From positions 14,756,001 through 14,820,000 of the forward strand of contig NC_135123.1 in NCBI RefSeq assembly GCF_050908995.1: 64,000 nt of DNA, in the 5' to 3' direction. Shown here piece after piece: positions 1-11,664 of this stretch (positions are counted from its first letter, which is position 1; each line of letters begins with the position of its first letter). The translations under genes and the position numbers were made by a program. Origin of the DNA: Andrena cerasifolii. Its lineage: Eukaryota; Arthropoda; Insecta; Hymenoptera; Andrenidae. The notes below the pieces were generated by a model. It saw only the letters and a program-made list of their open reading frames with translations, ran no database searches and was not told the DNA's origin.

Positions 1-2837
1 CGTTCGAGTCCGCTGCGCGCCAGATCGTCGTTGATATCCCCGCGTCCTTACCTTTACACCTTTTTTTTTCCGTGTCACGGTAAGTTTCCGTTTTCCTCCG
101 CTTCGCGCAATTAACCGCACGCAGGCTCTGCATTTTTACTAATTTTTCCTATCCCCGGCCTCGCCAGCTGGCTTGGTTACTCATCGCCCAGCGCCGACAA
201 CCTTCGGCTGGACGTGACAAAACGGTTATGAATAATCGAACGGCAACTTCGTAACGCATTTCTTCCCGCTGACACCTTCGCCCACGCACCATCGCCATTA
301 TTTTTCTGCCTCCCCGAACCTGCTCATTTCAAACTCTTCCCTTCCCCCTCGCGGCTCCCATCGCACCCGCCTCCAACCGTTGCATCCTCGCTTTCCTTTT
401 ACTAACAACCTTTTTCTTGGAACGTCTCCTCTCGTCCGCACATGTAACCTCCTTTATGCGTCGCTCGAGGATTCCGCGACTGTGCAAATAACCGATCCTC
501 GCTTGCCGATGGTGATTTTAACAGTCGCGCGAATCCACGCGCGATCAATGGTTTCAGGTTTTCAGAATTTACTTTGGGACTAGAATCGAAAGCCAGCGAG
601 TGTACCTTAGCTCCTCCAGCAAGGCGCAAGCGAGATATAGCCGTACGAAATTCACTCGCGAACTCTCGTCTCTCCCCGCGCTTCGGGGCTCCAAAAAATG
701 GTGAAAACAGTTAAACGCACGGCTGCTCGGAAATGCCAGAGGTCGGTACACCAGTGGAAAGGCGCCGTACCTTCAAATGCCAGCGAGTACAATGAAGTAT
801 CGTTGCCTCGATCCGTGCCTCGAACTCCCAAACTCGAATTCATTCTCGCACGCGATGTTCGTAAAAATCCCCCGCCTTTCGCAATTAAATTCTACCTGTA
901 ATCTTTCGCTAAAGGTCGACGGGAATGGAAGGCACGCTCGATAAACGAAGCGTGGGACGCTTGGAAACGGAGCCGGGCTCAGTGTCCGAGCGTCCTTTGT
1001 CTCCGATTTTCAATTTTCTTTCCCGTAATCGCGTTATAATTGAAAATTATAGGCCCCCGGAGGCTGGGGGTCGCGTAACAGCCAGACGTAAATTGCGCCT
1101 CTGTTCGATGAGTCTGATTAAAATTGCTGGAATTCTACGCGACGCGCGTAGCTGCTGGATCCGCGTGGTAAATCATTCCTGCCTCGGTGTCAGCCACTGC
1201 GAAATGTCACCGCGAGGATCGTTAAGGGTTTCGTAACGCTTGGACGCGAGGCTAATGGGAAAATAATTTAGAGAAAAATTGCCTACTTTCTATCCGTCGA
1301 AGGCTTTCTGCGAAGCGCGATAGCATCTCCGAGGTTATTTCGCAAGCGATCGCGGGGAGTCATCGCGACGATTCCAAGGATCGATGCTCTTCGAGAGCCT
1401 GACGGATCTCCGGGAAACCATAGAGTCTAAATTTCAAACACCAATTAAACGAGACAGCGGAGCAAAGTGATCGGGTTTGTTACTATCCGCGAATGGCGCA
1501 GTGTACGAAGCTTCTTGGGTCGTCGCGAAGCTAGCGGAGTTCCACGTAGCCAGCTTTTTGTCCCGTTCGATTTACAACCCTCCCGGTTGTACGGGGGAGA
1601 GCGCAGCCAAAACTACACCGAGCCAAACATCGAGGGACACTTAATTACCATTCAGGGGATTCAGTTAATCAGCGCAAAAACGTTCTGGTGGCCGCGAAAT
1701 GATCATTTAATTACGGAGGAACAATGGCCAGGTCGGTTTTATTCCCCAGCCTTTTGCCCCCGGGGCGGAAAACGCGTGGGGAAGCGCGTTAGGTTTTACG
1801 GCGTACCTGTCCCGCGGTCGTCTACCCTGTTCCGCGAGTATACAAATTTCATTCGCCTGCTTAATTAATATTAGCCTCTCTTTGACTCGCGTATCGTTTG
1901 TGGCTGTGTTCTGTAACGAGGGGCAATGCACTGGACGCAGAGCCGTTGCGAAGGAAAACGGGAGATTCTTGCCGCGTCCCGTTGTTTGAGATTCTCAAAT
2001 TCACCTCGAACTCGAGCGATTCGAGCGCGGTAAATCTCGCCGCACACGGCTCCCGCGTCGTTCAAATTTCAAGCACACCCCACCTGTGGAGATTTCGCGG
2101 CGCGGAGCCATTCGAGCCGACCGTTTCATCGGAGCCTCTTCGAGTCGAGGTAGAGAGGAAAAAAGGGAAGGAAAGATAGAAGAGCGCGTCGTGCAACAAT
2201 GCTCGATCCCCGATGCAATCGCCTTAAATAATTAAGTCCACCTCGAAAGCCTCTTAACCGTGGTAAAAAATAGTCCGACCTGAAAGGCAGGGGGTTTGCA
2301 ACGTGTATTCCTCGAGCTGCGCAGTGATCGGGTCGAGCATAGAGCGGACAAAGGGGAGGAGGGATAAAGCATGGGATTATCCAGCGAATCGAGTGGCCCT
2401 CGTTGTCAGTCGGCTGTCAGCGCGTCTTTACGACCTCCTACTTCCTGTTTATTATCCCGTTTATTCGCTGTTTACACCTTAAATAGTCCCCAGCCCCATC
2501 AACCCTATCGACCTTCCTTCGAGAAACGTCTACTCGGGATGTTCCAACGAACCCTTCGGATTTATTGCTACGTTCCTGGCGCGCTATTGGACCGCAAGTG
2601 GCACTTTGCTTGTTAAGCGCTGGGATATATATTCTTGTAATGAAAGGGGTTAGAGTGTTTAATACTTTAACGTCGAGGAAAAGGTATTGGAATTTCATTG
2701 GAAATTTATGTGGCTGACTACTTAGATTGGACAGTAGAGAAATTAACACTACATTTAGAATCACGGTTTCCTTTATCTTTCGATAATAAGCAGGGTCGCC
2801 GTTGCCTGGCCACAAACGGATCCATACTACTTGCACC
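1..2837. other. Gene-free GC-rich stretch, probably intron of the RPUSD2-like gene
   Basis: No exon can be supported here. The first recognisable RPUSD2 exon starts at 4610 in mid-domain, so earlier exons must exist. I looked for a segment encoding the residues that should precede the Val-His-Pro-Cys-Gly start of that exon and found none. The gene therefore probably begins left of the window and this stretch is intron. Base composition is near 50% GC, unlike the AT-rich spacers further right. Confidence 0.5.
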
Positions 2838-2841
2838 TTAA

Positions 2842-3552
2842 GGGGGGATTCTCGTGTAACAGCCCTCAAAATTTATGATTTTTTTAAATAAAAACTATTG
2901 TTAATATTGTAGTAAACTCTATTGGGATATAAGAAGGCATCTTTAAACTGGCAGAAAATATTTTTTTTATGTCGATCCTTATTTTTTATTAATTAATTAT
3001 TGTGGAATCTCTTCGACGATGTTGGCGTCAGGTGTAACACCTATCACAGTCATCTGACTGCAAAAAGAAGAAAATTTTCTTAAAGTTAAATAATTTACGC
3101 TGGGACTCGACCTAAAATTTTAATTTCAGTGTTTATTTGCAATACTTTTTTCGTCGATATGAAGAATAATGTGAAAAATTTGTCTAAGGAAAAAACTTAC
3201 TTTTTCTCTCACACGCTATATCTCTTTCAATTTTTCATTCTTTTTTCCGTTAAAGTGGACCAATCCCAGCGTAAACTATCTAACTTTAACAAACTTCTAT
3301 TTTTTTTGCAATCGGATGACTGTGATACGTGGTACACATTCCGTCAACAGGAGTTACATCGTCGAAGAGGTGGACAAGATTACACAATAATTAATAAACA
3401 ATAAGAAGGATATACATAAAAAAAGAGTATTTTCTGCAAGTTCAAAGATGCCTCCTTATATCCCAAAAGAGTTTAATCTAACATGACAAACAGTTTTTTA
3501 AAATAAAATTTAAACATCAGTTACTTTGGGGGCTGTTAGCGAAAATCTGCTC
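2842..3552. mobile_element. Long foldback element flanked by TTAA (piggyBac-like MITE candidate)
   Basis: Two imperfect inverted arms of roughly 270-300 bp pair across this interval. The left arm (2842 to about 3115) reads GGGGGGATTCTCG, then TAACAGCCC, then GGGATATAAG, CTTCGACGATGT and TTTACGCTGGGA. The same landmarks appear in reverse complement from 3552 back to about 3255. TTAA sits immediately outside both ends (2838-2841 and 3553-3556), as expected for TTAA-specific insertion of the piggyBac superfamily. No transposase is encoded; the centre is a short AT-rich loop. It lies in the probable intron of the RPUSD2-like gene. The superfamily call is inference from the TTAA flanks alone. Confidence 0.7.
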
Positions 3553-3556
3553 TTAA

Positions 3557-4609
3557 CTCTTCAGAAAATCTTGCTGCATTCCCTTTTATTTTCATGCCCA
3601 CCGTATTCAATCCATCACATTATTAACTCTATCTCTCGAAATAACTTTAAAGCACCTAGAGCAAGCAAACCTTTGTCCCCTCCAGCAACCTCCCGACAGT
3701 TTAAAGTCACAGAGAACCTGCACTGACCATTACACGCCAATCAAAAAGCCACCCCTTTGTTTCGCCCGTTCGACACCTCGAGTGGACAAACATTTATTAA
3801 AACCCCTGCCGCTGTGTAACGGGGGAAGGCCCTCCCTCCGCTCTAGGCCATCGTTCGGTCGCTTTTTCCGCCCTGGATCAGAGTCCCCGTGTCCACACCG
3901 CGAGCACAAACATCGGCCGAGCAAACGCTGCGGCCGCCGAATCGTTCCCCTTTTGTCGGACCGGATCACGTTTCCTCTTTTCCTTTTTATTTCCTACTTC
4001 GAATGGCCGGGAGAAATGGGTCGTGATCGCGTGTTTGCAGGTGCGTTCGCGTGTGTGCACTTGCGCCACGCGTCACGCGGTCTGCCGAGGCTGGTCCGTC
4101 TGAGTAATATACAAATAGGCCAATGGGAATCGAGCCTTAGGCTCGGGTTTCATTCCAGGGCGCCGGCAGCGCGCCTTTCGTGGCAGTTCAACGTTTTAAA
4201 GCAAACGTTCCGCGGGTTTGATTGGCACGGTCTCTTCGCCTGGCGGATCATCGCGTCCCCTTCGATTAGGGAGCAGTGTCTCTGGCGTGGGCGATGAGGA
4301 GGAAGCAAAGTGTGGGTGTCTAGAAACGAGCATCAAGAAGGGCTGAAAATAATCGACGTAATGCAATAACGCGGAGCATTGAGGATCGATTCCATCAGAT
4401 CGAATTTATTGGGAACGACCTGCAAGCCTGCCGCAAACACTGAAATATCTCCCAGCTTTCTTCCCTCTTCTCCCAAAGTATTTCCAGTTACGGCATCGTT
4501 GGTAGATGTTCTATCGATGTCTCTCAATCTTCCGCCCTAGCTTCTTCCTGCCCCCCCGCTCCGTTCTGCTCCCCACGATAAATAAATCAAGTTAATCTTG
4601 GGATTGCAG
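3557..4609. other. Gene-free stretch before the first visible RPUSD2 exon
   Basis: Probable intron. No supported exon or RNA gene was seen. The last bases before 4610 form a good splice acceptor (GGGATTGCAG). Confidence 0.5.
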
Positions 4610-5854
4610 GTGCACCCGTGCGGACGGTATCGACACAACACCGTGGTCTTCATCCTGGCGAAGGAGTACAACCTGAAGAACCTCAGGACGATCCACAGGC
4701 TGGACAGACTGACCAGCGGTATTCTCCTTTTCGGTAGGACGCCGAAGAAGGCGAGACAGATGGAGCACCAAATAAGAAACAGACAGGTTCGTTTCGCAAT
4801 TCCAGTGACCGGGGGAGAAACTGGCTGGTCTCGATTGGCAGTTTCTACTGAATTCTTAAACAGTCGTGATGAGGTCGACGAAGGGAGTACGCGGGATCTA
4901 TAATGCATTAGAAGAAGACACGGCGGAGGCTTCTAATAAAACGCGTGCTCGTGAAAGTCTGGTGGCTAATAAGTCGCGCTTGGAGTTTTAGCTCCAGCGA
5001 TCTTGGAAATATTCGCGATATCGAAAGTCTAAATCGCTGCTGCCTATAACTGGAGAATTTTCATCGAAACTGACTGACCGAAACCTTCCTTCGGATTGCA
5101 GGTCCACAAGCAGTACGTGTGTCGGGTGGAAGGCGAGTTCCCCGAGGAGGAGGTGGTCTGCTCAGAGCCGATCGAGGTGGTGTCGTACAAGATCGGCGTG
5201 TGCAAGGTCTCGGAGAAGGGCAAGGACTGCGTGACCCGTTTCAAGCGACTCAGCTACAACGGCAAGTCGTCGGTGGTGCTGTGCAAGCCGCAGACGGGTC
5301 GGATGCACCAGATCCGCGTGCATCTGCAGTACCTGGGCTACCCGGTGGTGAACGACCCTCTGTACAACCACGTGGTGTTCGGGCCGCAGAAAGGGAAGGG
5401 CGGGAAGATCGGGAAGAGCGACGAGGAGCTGGTGAGGGATCTGATCAGCATCCACAACGCGGAGAACTGGCTGGGCATGGACGGGGACTCGGAGATGAGC
5501 CTGTTCAAGCCGAAGCTGGACATGGAGGACCGTGTGCTGAGCAACGACAAGGACGGCACGTCGCCGTCCTCGACTCCCGGCCTGGGCGAGGAGGAGCAGC
5601 AACAGCAGCAGGAGCCGTCGCTGAAGGTGACGGTTGGTACCCAGACCGGCTCGGAGCCGCCGGACTCCAGCTTCGCGAACGACAAGATGACGGTCGACCC
5701 GCACTGCTACGAGTGCAAAGTGAAGTACAGAGACCCGAAGCCCTCTGACCTCGTGATGTATCTGCACGCGTGGCGCTACTGCGGCCCCGGCTGGGAGTAC
5801 GAGACCCCGCTGCCCGCGTGGGCAGCCAGCGACTGGGCCGAGGTGGACCGATAG
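4610..5854 (+). CDS. RPUSD2: RPUSD2-like RNA pseudouridine synthase, C-terminal part (two exons)
   Basis: The protein converts uridine to pseudouridine in RNA and belongs to the RluA family. Two coding exons are visible: 4610-4786 (59 codons) and 5102-5854 (ending TAG at 5852-5854). They join in phase 0 across a 315-bp GT/AG intron. The first exon holds the RluA active-site block HRLDRLTSG, with Asp at residue 32 of this fragment as the catalytic residue. The second has KPQTGRMHQIRVHLQ, the conserved RNA-binding strand and loop. The tail PAWAASDW, preceded by a Cys-x2-Cys pair and LVMYLHAWRY, is typical of the RPUSD2 subfamily rather than RPUSD1/3/4. An acidic, Gln-rich low-complexity linker (EEEQQQQQEP) separates the catalytic core from that tail. 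The N-terminus is missing, so length cannot be compared. The coding sequence is strongly GC-rich. The gene is convergent with NDUFV1. Confidence 0.92.
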
Positions 5855-7215
5855 TTCCGGTTCAGGAGCCATCGTCGAGCTGTCACCACCCTTCGTACCC
5901 CTTTTTGATATCCTTACCCCGTGCCTTCCATCCGCCAGCGAGCGATCTCGACCATCGTACATGTACCCACCCCTGTGACCAGGTCGCTGGACTCGCGGTG
6001 AGACCTCGACGTTGGTCTTCGACGAGAAGCCGTCGCGCCCAGGTGTCTGCGCTCGATTCGAGGCTCTGAGAACGTCTCTCGGCGAACCTGCCCCCCCCCT
6101 CGGAGAGGCTATCCTTTCAATCGTAAAGGTGCTCCCCTGCTGTCTGTGTGGAGTTGCAGTCGTACGGGGTGTCGAGCTTGTAGCTAGATTTTAGTTTACT
6201 GATTTTGGGTGGGAGATCTAAGTTCGCGGGTACCGGGGTGTCGTTTGACGGGAGTCCAGAGCGGACTCGAGATCCTGACGGGCTCGTGGTGGGACAGGGT
6301 CGTTTGACCGATTGAACCATCCAACCTGGTACGAGGCGATGGAACGATTCTAGCTGGTTCTATAAACGGGACGGTCGAAAAGTCACTGCCACTGAAGCGC
6401 ACGAGAGAAGATTGATGCAACTGTCAGCCACTGGCGCCCAGATGGATCGAATCCGCGTTGTTGATTGATCACGTGGACTGGGGGCGGAGGAGCTTACCCG
6501 TCTTTTCTGTTTCTGAGGTCGCGTGTCAAGGATGCGATTCGACGGCCTCTGATCTTGAAGAAGGAGCGCTCTATATACACGTGGGCTGTCCTGAGGATTG
6601 ATTTTCTTTGAGAGCGGAGGAAGGAAGTATTACACTCTGCTAACGCTAGTTTCAGAGGTTCTCGATTCTTTATTTGCTTCCCGCGCAAACTCCCACCTTT
6701 CTTACACACATGATTCACAAGCCAACAAAGACAAACTAAGCAGCAGGGAGTCCATTGCGTTGCATTGCGTTGGCCACTGGCCATCGAGCGTCATCTATTC
6801 GGCTGCTAGCTTCACCCTTCGCCGACGGTACCGATTTACTTCGTCGTACCCAAACCTTCCAGAAATCTCACGCAGCTCCCTAGAACCTGTCAAATCCACG
6901 TAGCCACGGTGTCAGTAGGAAACGAGGAGGCATAATAGAATCGTCGTCGACCAGCGTTCAATGATCATCCTCGAGAGCCGCGCAGGCAAAGGGGGCTGAC
7001 GTAGGCGAACCGCAATAGAATCGCGTCTATTTTTATGGCTGATTATATGTACTATATATACGTATAATATATATGTATACAAATATACAGGACACTAAAT
7101 AGTGGCGCAGGTCCAGCGGCGGGGGTCTCCAACGACAAAAGCATGATCTTGCCAGAGGATAGCCAACGATCATGCCAAAGAGCGAGCGCGTCCGGCGAGA
7201 AACAGATACACAGAG

Positions 7216-7218
7216 AGC

Positions 7219-7249
<31 letters not shown>

Positions 7250-7283
7250 TGTGAGAGAAAGAGAGGGAGGGAGAGAGAGAGCT
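7216..7283. repeat. GA microsatellite
   Basis: Nearly uninterrupted (GA)n with a few GC, GT and GG interruptions. It lies in the probable 3' UTR of the RPUSD2-like gene. Confidence 0.95.
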
Positions 7284-7351
7284 TCACTTGAAATCATATC
7301 GTGTACCTTGTTCCAGCGCGTCCTGAAACGGACGCGGCAGGACTGTACTGA

Positions 7352-7522
7352 ATTCCACTTAAGAGTAGACTCGTTCCGCGCAACTATGACTCTCCGGAAG
7401 CTGTTGATTGGTCGAAAACCGACAGAGAAAGCGCTACGACCAATCGCGTGCGCTGACAGTAGTAGGAGCTGCGCGGATCAGTTGCAAATCGGTGGGGACG
7501 TAGGTCTACTCTTATGTGGAAT
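7352..7522. repeat. Short inverted-repeat (foldback) segment
   Basis: Arms 7352-7370 (ATTCCACTTAAGAGTAGAC) and 7504-7522 pair with one mismatch. A second inner pair, GATTGGTCG at 7406-7414 and CGACCAATC at 7437-7445, is perfect. It could be a small decayed MITE or an RNA stem in the predicted 3' UTR. No target-site duplication was recognised. Confidence 0.6.
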
Positions 7523-8259
7523 GGTATATAGCAACAAGTACAATCGAAACCGAGTGAAATAACGAGATTAACGTCGTACATTATTTTGCTACGTGTCACG
7601 TTCGTCTCCTCTAGCGGGGCTATTATCATAGGGTTTTATCGTGCGCCGAGAGTGCCCGCGAGGGGCGACGGGAATCGAGGATTTCTATCCCTCCGTTTCG
7701 CGGAGGCAGGGGTATGTAAGAGCTTAACGGGTCAAAGATATCTTTCGTCTTCGTGTCTAGCTATCTGCGCCAGTACTTTATGGCAGTTTGGCCAACTGTA
7801 GCCGATGGCTTCGGTTGGTAGAACGTCTGCGGAGCCATTGCACAGGGGCACGGACCATGCGAAACACTCTGCTGCATGGAACAAGCGAGATCGATCGTAA
7901 CGAGCGTGATCACGGAAAGGGAACGCGAACCTTTTGTACGAAACCTTTGTAATAGTCGCGAATAAAATGTATATTTGTCGGTTCGACGAGACGATAAAGA
8001 GCAAGGGACGCCGCCGATGGTGTTTGCGCGAAATTCCCGGCCCCCTCTCGGGCTTCTCGATAGCAACAGGCAAACGGAGAGAAGTGGACAGAGATTTTAG
8101 GTAGATAGAGATAGAGGAGGGAGATACAACGTAACAACGGACCTATCATAAAAGACAGTGTGTGCGCTTACTAACTCACCGGGATACCTTGTCGTGATCA
8201 CAAGCTATTCCGAATTGTAATGGCTAGCTTAACTTTATTTAAGTAAACTAACTCGATAT

Positions 8260-8521
8260 TGAGAGAGAGAGAGAGATAGAGAGAGAGAGAGCGAGAGAGA
8301 GAGAGAGAAAGAGAGAATAAAGAAAATGAAAAAAAAAGGTATATAAAGAGGAACGAAACTCTAAAAAGACAGTCCCCCGACTTAAATGGCACAGTATAAG
8401 AGAGCGAGAGAGGGAGAGAGTGAAAACATCGGTCTGTAAATGAAGCGAGCGCTTTTGTATGTATATATATTTGTATTGTATACGATATATATATATACAC
8501 AATATATGTATATATATATTG
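8260..8521. repeat. GA and AT microsatellites
   Basis: (GA)n at about 8260-8318, a shorter GA-rich run at 8400-8421, and a TA/TATG-rich tract at about 8458-8521. Confidence 0.9.
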
Positions 8522-8616
8522 TATACGCACATTGTACCGTATCCGAGCGACATTATTATCTGTACCGTAGTCAGCGGAACGTTAGCGCTAGAGAATTCTT
8601 TCTTGTATAATGGACG

Positions 8617-8622
8617 AATAAA
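8617..8622 (+). terminator. Candidate poly(A) signal, RPUSD2-like gene
   Basis: AATAAA on the + strand, followed within 30-40 bases by a TGTGTCCCCTGT segment of the GT-rich kind. It sits about 160 bp from the NDUFV1 poly(A) candidate on the other strand, which suits two convergent genes. Confidence 0.4.
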
Positions 8623-8778
8623 TGCAAAGTATCGTTCGGTATGTGTCCCCTGTCCAGTTATCCTTATTTCAAGCTCGCCGCGCTAGCAACGATCGAAATC
8701 TCAGTTCGGGGGTTCTACGATGCGGCCTATCCAATTGCCCACGCAGAAATGCAAACGAGTATCGTTTTCAATAACTGT

Positions 8779-8784
8779 TTTATT
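8779..8784 (-). terminator. Candidate poly(A) signal, NDUFV1
   Basis: TTTATT on the + strand reads AATAAA on the minus strand, about 235 bp after the NDUFV1 stop. A second AATAAA lies immediately after the stop codon (9012-9017) and could give a very short 3' UTR. Confidence 0.4.
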
Positions 8785-8922
8785 CGCCGAACCGTCAAGA
8801 CTTAACCAGGGTCCGGCGGAATTACATAGGAAACGTGACTACGTCGCGCGAGTGGATTCGCATATGTACACTGAAAATAAATATAAAATCACTCTTACAG
8901 GTTTATACAGGTCGGCACGCGT

Positions 8923-8953
8923 CCCCCGCCCCCCGCCCCCCGCCCCCCCCCCC
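8923..8953. repeat. Poly-C/(C5-6G)n tract
   Basis: Runs of 5-6 C split by single G, ending in 11 C. On the minus strand this is a G-run series inside the probable NDUFV1 3' UTR. Confidence 0.9.
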
Positions 8954-9018
8954 AATTTCGCACAGTCAACTCGTAATAGTGTGGAAAATTCCGCTGTTTC
9001 TGGTCGCTACCTTTATTT

Positions 9019-10893
9019 TCAATTCGCTCTAGCTTGTTTGCGCTCCCTAATGCGCGCCTCTACTTCCGGCCGGAAGTGCCTGAGCAGACCCTGTACTGGC
9101 CACGCGGCACCGTCGGCCAGCGCGCAAATAGTGTGCAATTCGATTTGTTTGGTCAGCTCCCACAGCATGTCTATCTCGTGCTCCTCGGCCTCTCCCTCGA
9201 CGAACCTGAAGAAACACGTACTTAATACCTTTCGATACCGCGTCTCGCGGAGCTAGATCAACCGCTCGCGTACCTCTTCAAGATCTTGTACATCCAGCTG
9301 ATACCCTCGCGACACGGAGTACACTGGCCGCAGGACTCGTGCTTGTAGAAACTGATTAGCCGCGTGATGGCTTTGATGATGTCTGTTTGCTTGTTCATAA
9401 CGATCACAGCCGCTGTACCGAAGGAGCTCTGCACTCGGACCAGGTCGTCGAAGTCCAATAATACTGTGTCGCAGACGCTGCAAGATTGTGGAGATGATTA
9501 AAGGCACTCATTTTTGTTTGCCAGTTCAGTACCTTTTAGGAATGACGGGAGTGGAGGAACCACCGGGAATCACACCCATCAGATTATCCCACCCACCGAT
9601 CACGCCTCCAGCGTGCCTCTCGATAAGTTCCTTCAAAGGAATGGACATTTCCTCCTCCACCGTGCACGGGTTGTTCACGTGCCCCGAGATGTTGAACAGT
9701 TTGGTGCCGTGATTACGCGGGCGACCGAATGACGCGAACCAGGTTCCACCTCTCCGGCAAATGGTCTATACAAGGAAATTTTAATTTTAGACACAGAACT
9801 CTCTAGTCGTACAAGTTTCTCAATGACGCTGAATACGTACAGGAGCCACGGCGACTGTTTCGACATTGGTGACGGTTGTAGGGCATCCGAACAGGCCCAC
9901 GTCGGCTGGGAAAGGGGGCTTCAGCCTAGGCTTTCCCTGTTTTCCTTCGATAGACTCGATGAGAGCTGTTTCCTCGCCACAGATGTATGCCCCGGCTCCG
10001 CGTTGCACGAAGATGTCGAAATCATAGCCAGAGCCACACGCGTTCTTTCCGATCAGACCAGCTTGGTACGCCTCGGCAATGGCGACTTGCATGTTGGAAG
10101 CCTCGTTATAGAATTCTCCGCGAATGTAGATGTAAGCCGCGCAAGCTCCCATCGCACGACCGGCGATGAGGCAGCCCTCCACGAGTTTGTGCGGGTCGTG
10201 GCGCAGGATCTCGCGATCCTTGCACGTGCCTGGTTCTCCTTCGTCTCCGTTTATTACTAGATACTTTGGCCGGCCGTCGGATGGCTTGTTCATGAACGAC
10301 CATTTCATGCCAGATGGAAAGCCAGCCCCACCACGACCTCTCAGACCGGAGACCTTGATCTCGTTGATGATCCAGTCTGCGCCCTTGTGCAAGATCTCTT
10401 TGGTCTTATACCAATCTCCCCTTTTCAGAGCGCCCTTCAACCGCCAATCGTGCCTGCCGTACAAGTTCGTGAAGATACGGTCCTGGTCAGCCAGAGGACC
10501 ACCCCTTTTCTGGAAACGAAATCGAGAGGAGAGGAGCATCAGAACAGTGTCAAAACATCGCGTAATACGTTAACGGTGAGAAAGTATTAAACGATCGCAC
10601 CTTCGCGTCTGGCGCGGCATCGGCGAGCGTTCTTTGCTGCTGGTGGGTCAAAGTTGATCCAAGGAGACCTTAAATGCGAACGAGTCCCTTTAATTACATA
10701 ACCTTGTCTTAATACTAACGCAAAATATCGAAAATCTGGGGAAGGGTTGAAACAACGGAGTGTCGACATTCGACGCGCCCTCATTCACATCGAATATTTC
10801 GAAGACCCTGCGTGTGTTTGAAACAGAATAACGTGAAATCTTACCCAATTGCCTCCTCGGGATCTGAAAACAACGCACTATGGCACCAGCCAT
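9019..10893 (-). CDS. NDUFV1: NADH dehydrogenase (ubiquinone) flavoprotein 1, mitochondrial
   Basis: The 51-kDa subunit of complex I binds NADH and FMN and carries the N3 iron-sulfur cluster, passing electrons from NADH into the matrix arm. Six exons in transcript order are 10893-10845, 10668-10601, 10509-9841, 9765-9533, 9477-9274 and 9205-9019 (stop at 9021-9019). All have GT/AG borders and matching phases. The joined frame is 1410 bp, 469 residues, close to the usual length of about 464. The basic N-terminus (MAGAIVRCFQIPRRQLG) fits a mitochondrial presequence. The glycine-rich segment GLRGRGGAGFP and the block NGDEGEPGTCKDR belong to the FMN/NADH site. The 4Fe-4S ligands are Cys389, Cys392 and Cys395 (SCGQCTPC) plus Cys435 (HTICAL). 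The C-terminus is intact. No defect is visible. It is convergent with RPUSD2. Confidence 0.97.
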
Positions 10894-11187
10894 CTTGCCG
10901 TTTGCAGACTTCTTTGGACTTCCTGAAGTTTGCTACAAGCTTCCTGGCCTCTCCAATCATATGTATATAAGTAACGATTTTTTTTATTCATTTAATCGTG
11001 ATTTCGATGGTTCTCACATTTCAATCAAGCCGATTGAGATCTGTTATGCACGAAATTGCTTGACGATTTTGTTAATTTATTGCTTTTTAACGGGAATTAG
11101 AATCTTTGGACTAAAGACGCTATGGCCATCTAGTCCTAAGACTATTGAACTAAGATGACTCTTCGAAATGTGGAGGATCGAAACAAC

Positions 11188-11299
11188 GGGCGGTATTCTC
11201 AATCGCTACTTATTCTTAAGCAAATGCTTAAGCATTCGGCATCCTTCACTAGCTACTAGGTTAGTAGAGGATGCCGCATGCTTAAGGGGGTAGACACGG
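11188..11299 (+). repeat. Dispersed repeat, copy 1 (inverted relative to 16351-16407)
   Basis: The sequence runs GGGCGGTATTCTCAATCGCT, TATTCTTAAGCAAATGC, then GGGGGTAGACACG. It is matched in reverse complement at 16351-16407 with only a few substitutions. Copy 1 also carries a 54-bp extra segment (see the 11232-11281 entry). The two copies face each other across the satellite array. Confidence 0.85.
11232..11281. mobile_element. 50-bp palindromic insertion at TTAA
   Basis: The inserted DNA is almost a perfect palindrome: it starts GCATTCGGCATCCT and its reverse complement starts GCATGCGGCATCCT. TTAA flanks it at 11228-11231 and 11282-11285. The sister repeat at 16351-16407 has a single TTAA at the matching point and lacks the segment. 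That is what a filled and an empty site of a TTAA-specific insertion look like. The alternative is loss of the segment from the sister copy by recombination between the two TTAA repeats. Confidence 0.6.
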
Positions 11300-11345
11300 G
11301 TAATGCAGCGCGCTGTATACCGACACAATCTGGCCCGAAACATGG

Positions 11346-11664
11346 GTTCGGGATTTTTCGTTTTTCGTCCTTATATGAGCAGATTTGGGGCTGGGCGAGG
11401 TCTCATTCGAAAGAGGAAGGTTCAATGCGGAGCGCTCTGCTCATGGTTCAACGAGATTGTGTTGATATGTAATAATATCAGTGTCCAAAGTAAAGCAAAA
11501 GTCGACAAAATATACCCGCAGAATCCAAGCATTTTTAGGTCACTAAAAGAGTTTTGTGACTCAAACGGTGAGCAGAGCGCTCCGCATTGAATCTTCTTCT
11601 TTCGAATGAGACCTCTCCCAGACCAAAATCTGCTCGTATAAGAACGAAAAACGAAAACTCGTGA
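11346..11664. repeat. Long imperfect inverted repeat
   Basis: The left arm 11346-11442 and right arm 11569-11664 are reverse complements with scattered mismatches. Landmarks are TTTTTCGTTTTTCGT, GAGCAGATTT, GGTCTCATTCGAAAGA and CAATGCGGAGCGCTCTGCTC. The loop is about 125 bp. It looks like a foldback element without a transposase; clear target duplications were not identified. Confidence 0.8.

Larger units (their letters stand above)
5855..8640 (+). other. Probable long 3' UTR and flank of the RPUSD2-like gene
   Basis: No conserved coding sequence follows the TAG at 5854. The stretch holds GA and AT microsatellites, an inverted repeat at 7352-7522 and a canonical AATAAA at 8617-8622. No earlier canonical AATAAA was noticed on this strand. 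A 2.7-kb 3' UTR is plausible but unproven; an earlier variant signal may be used. Confidence 0.4.

Noticed and set aside
1..30. Partial tRNA: GTTCGAGTCC at the window edge resembles a B box
   Set aside because: The bases before the loop do not pair with those after it, there is no following T-run, and the rest would lie outside the window.
5119..5962. Long overlapping open frames on both strands over the RPUSD2 last exon
   Set aside because: They are a by-product of very GC-rich codons; only the frame with RluA motifs is conserved.
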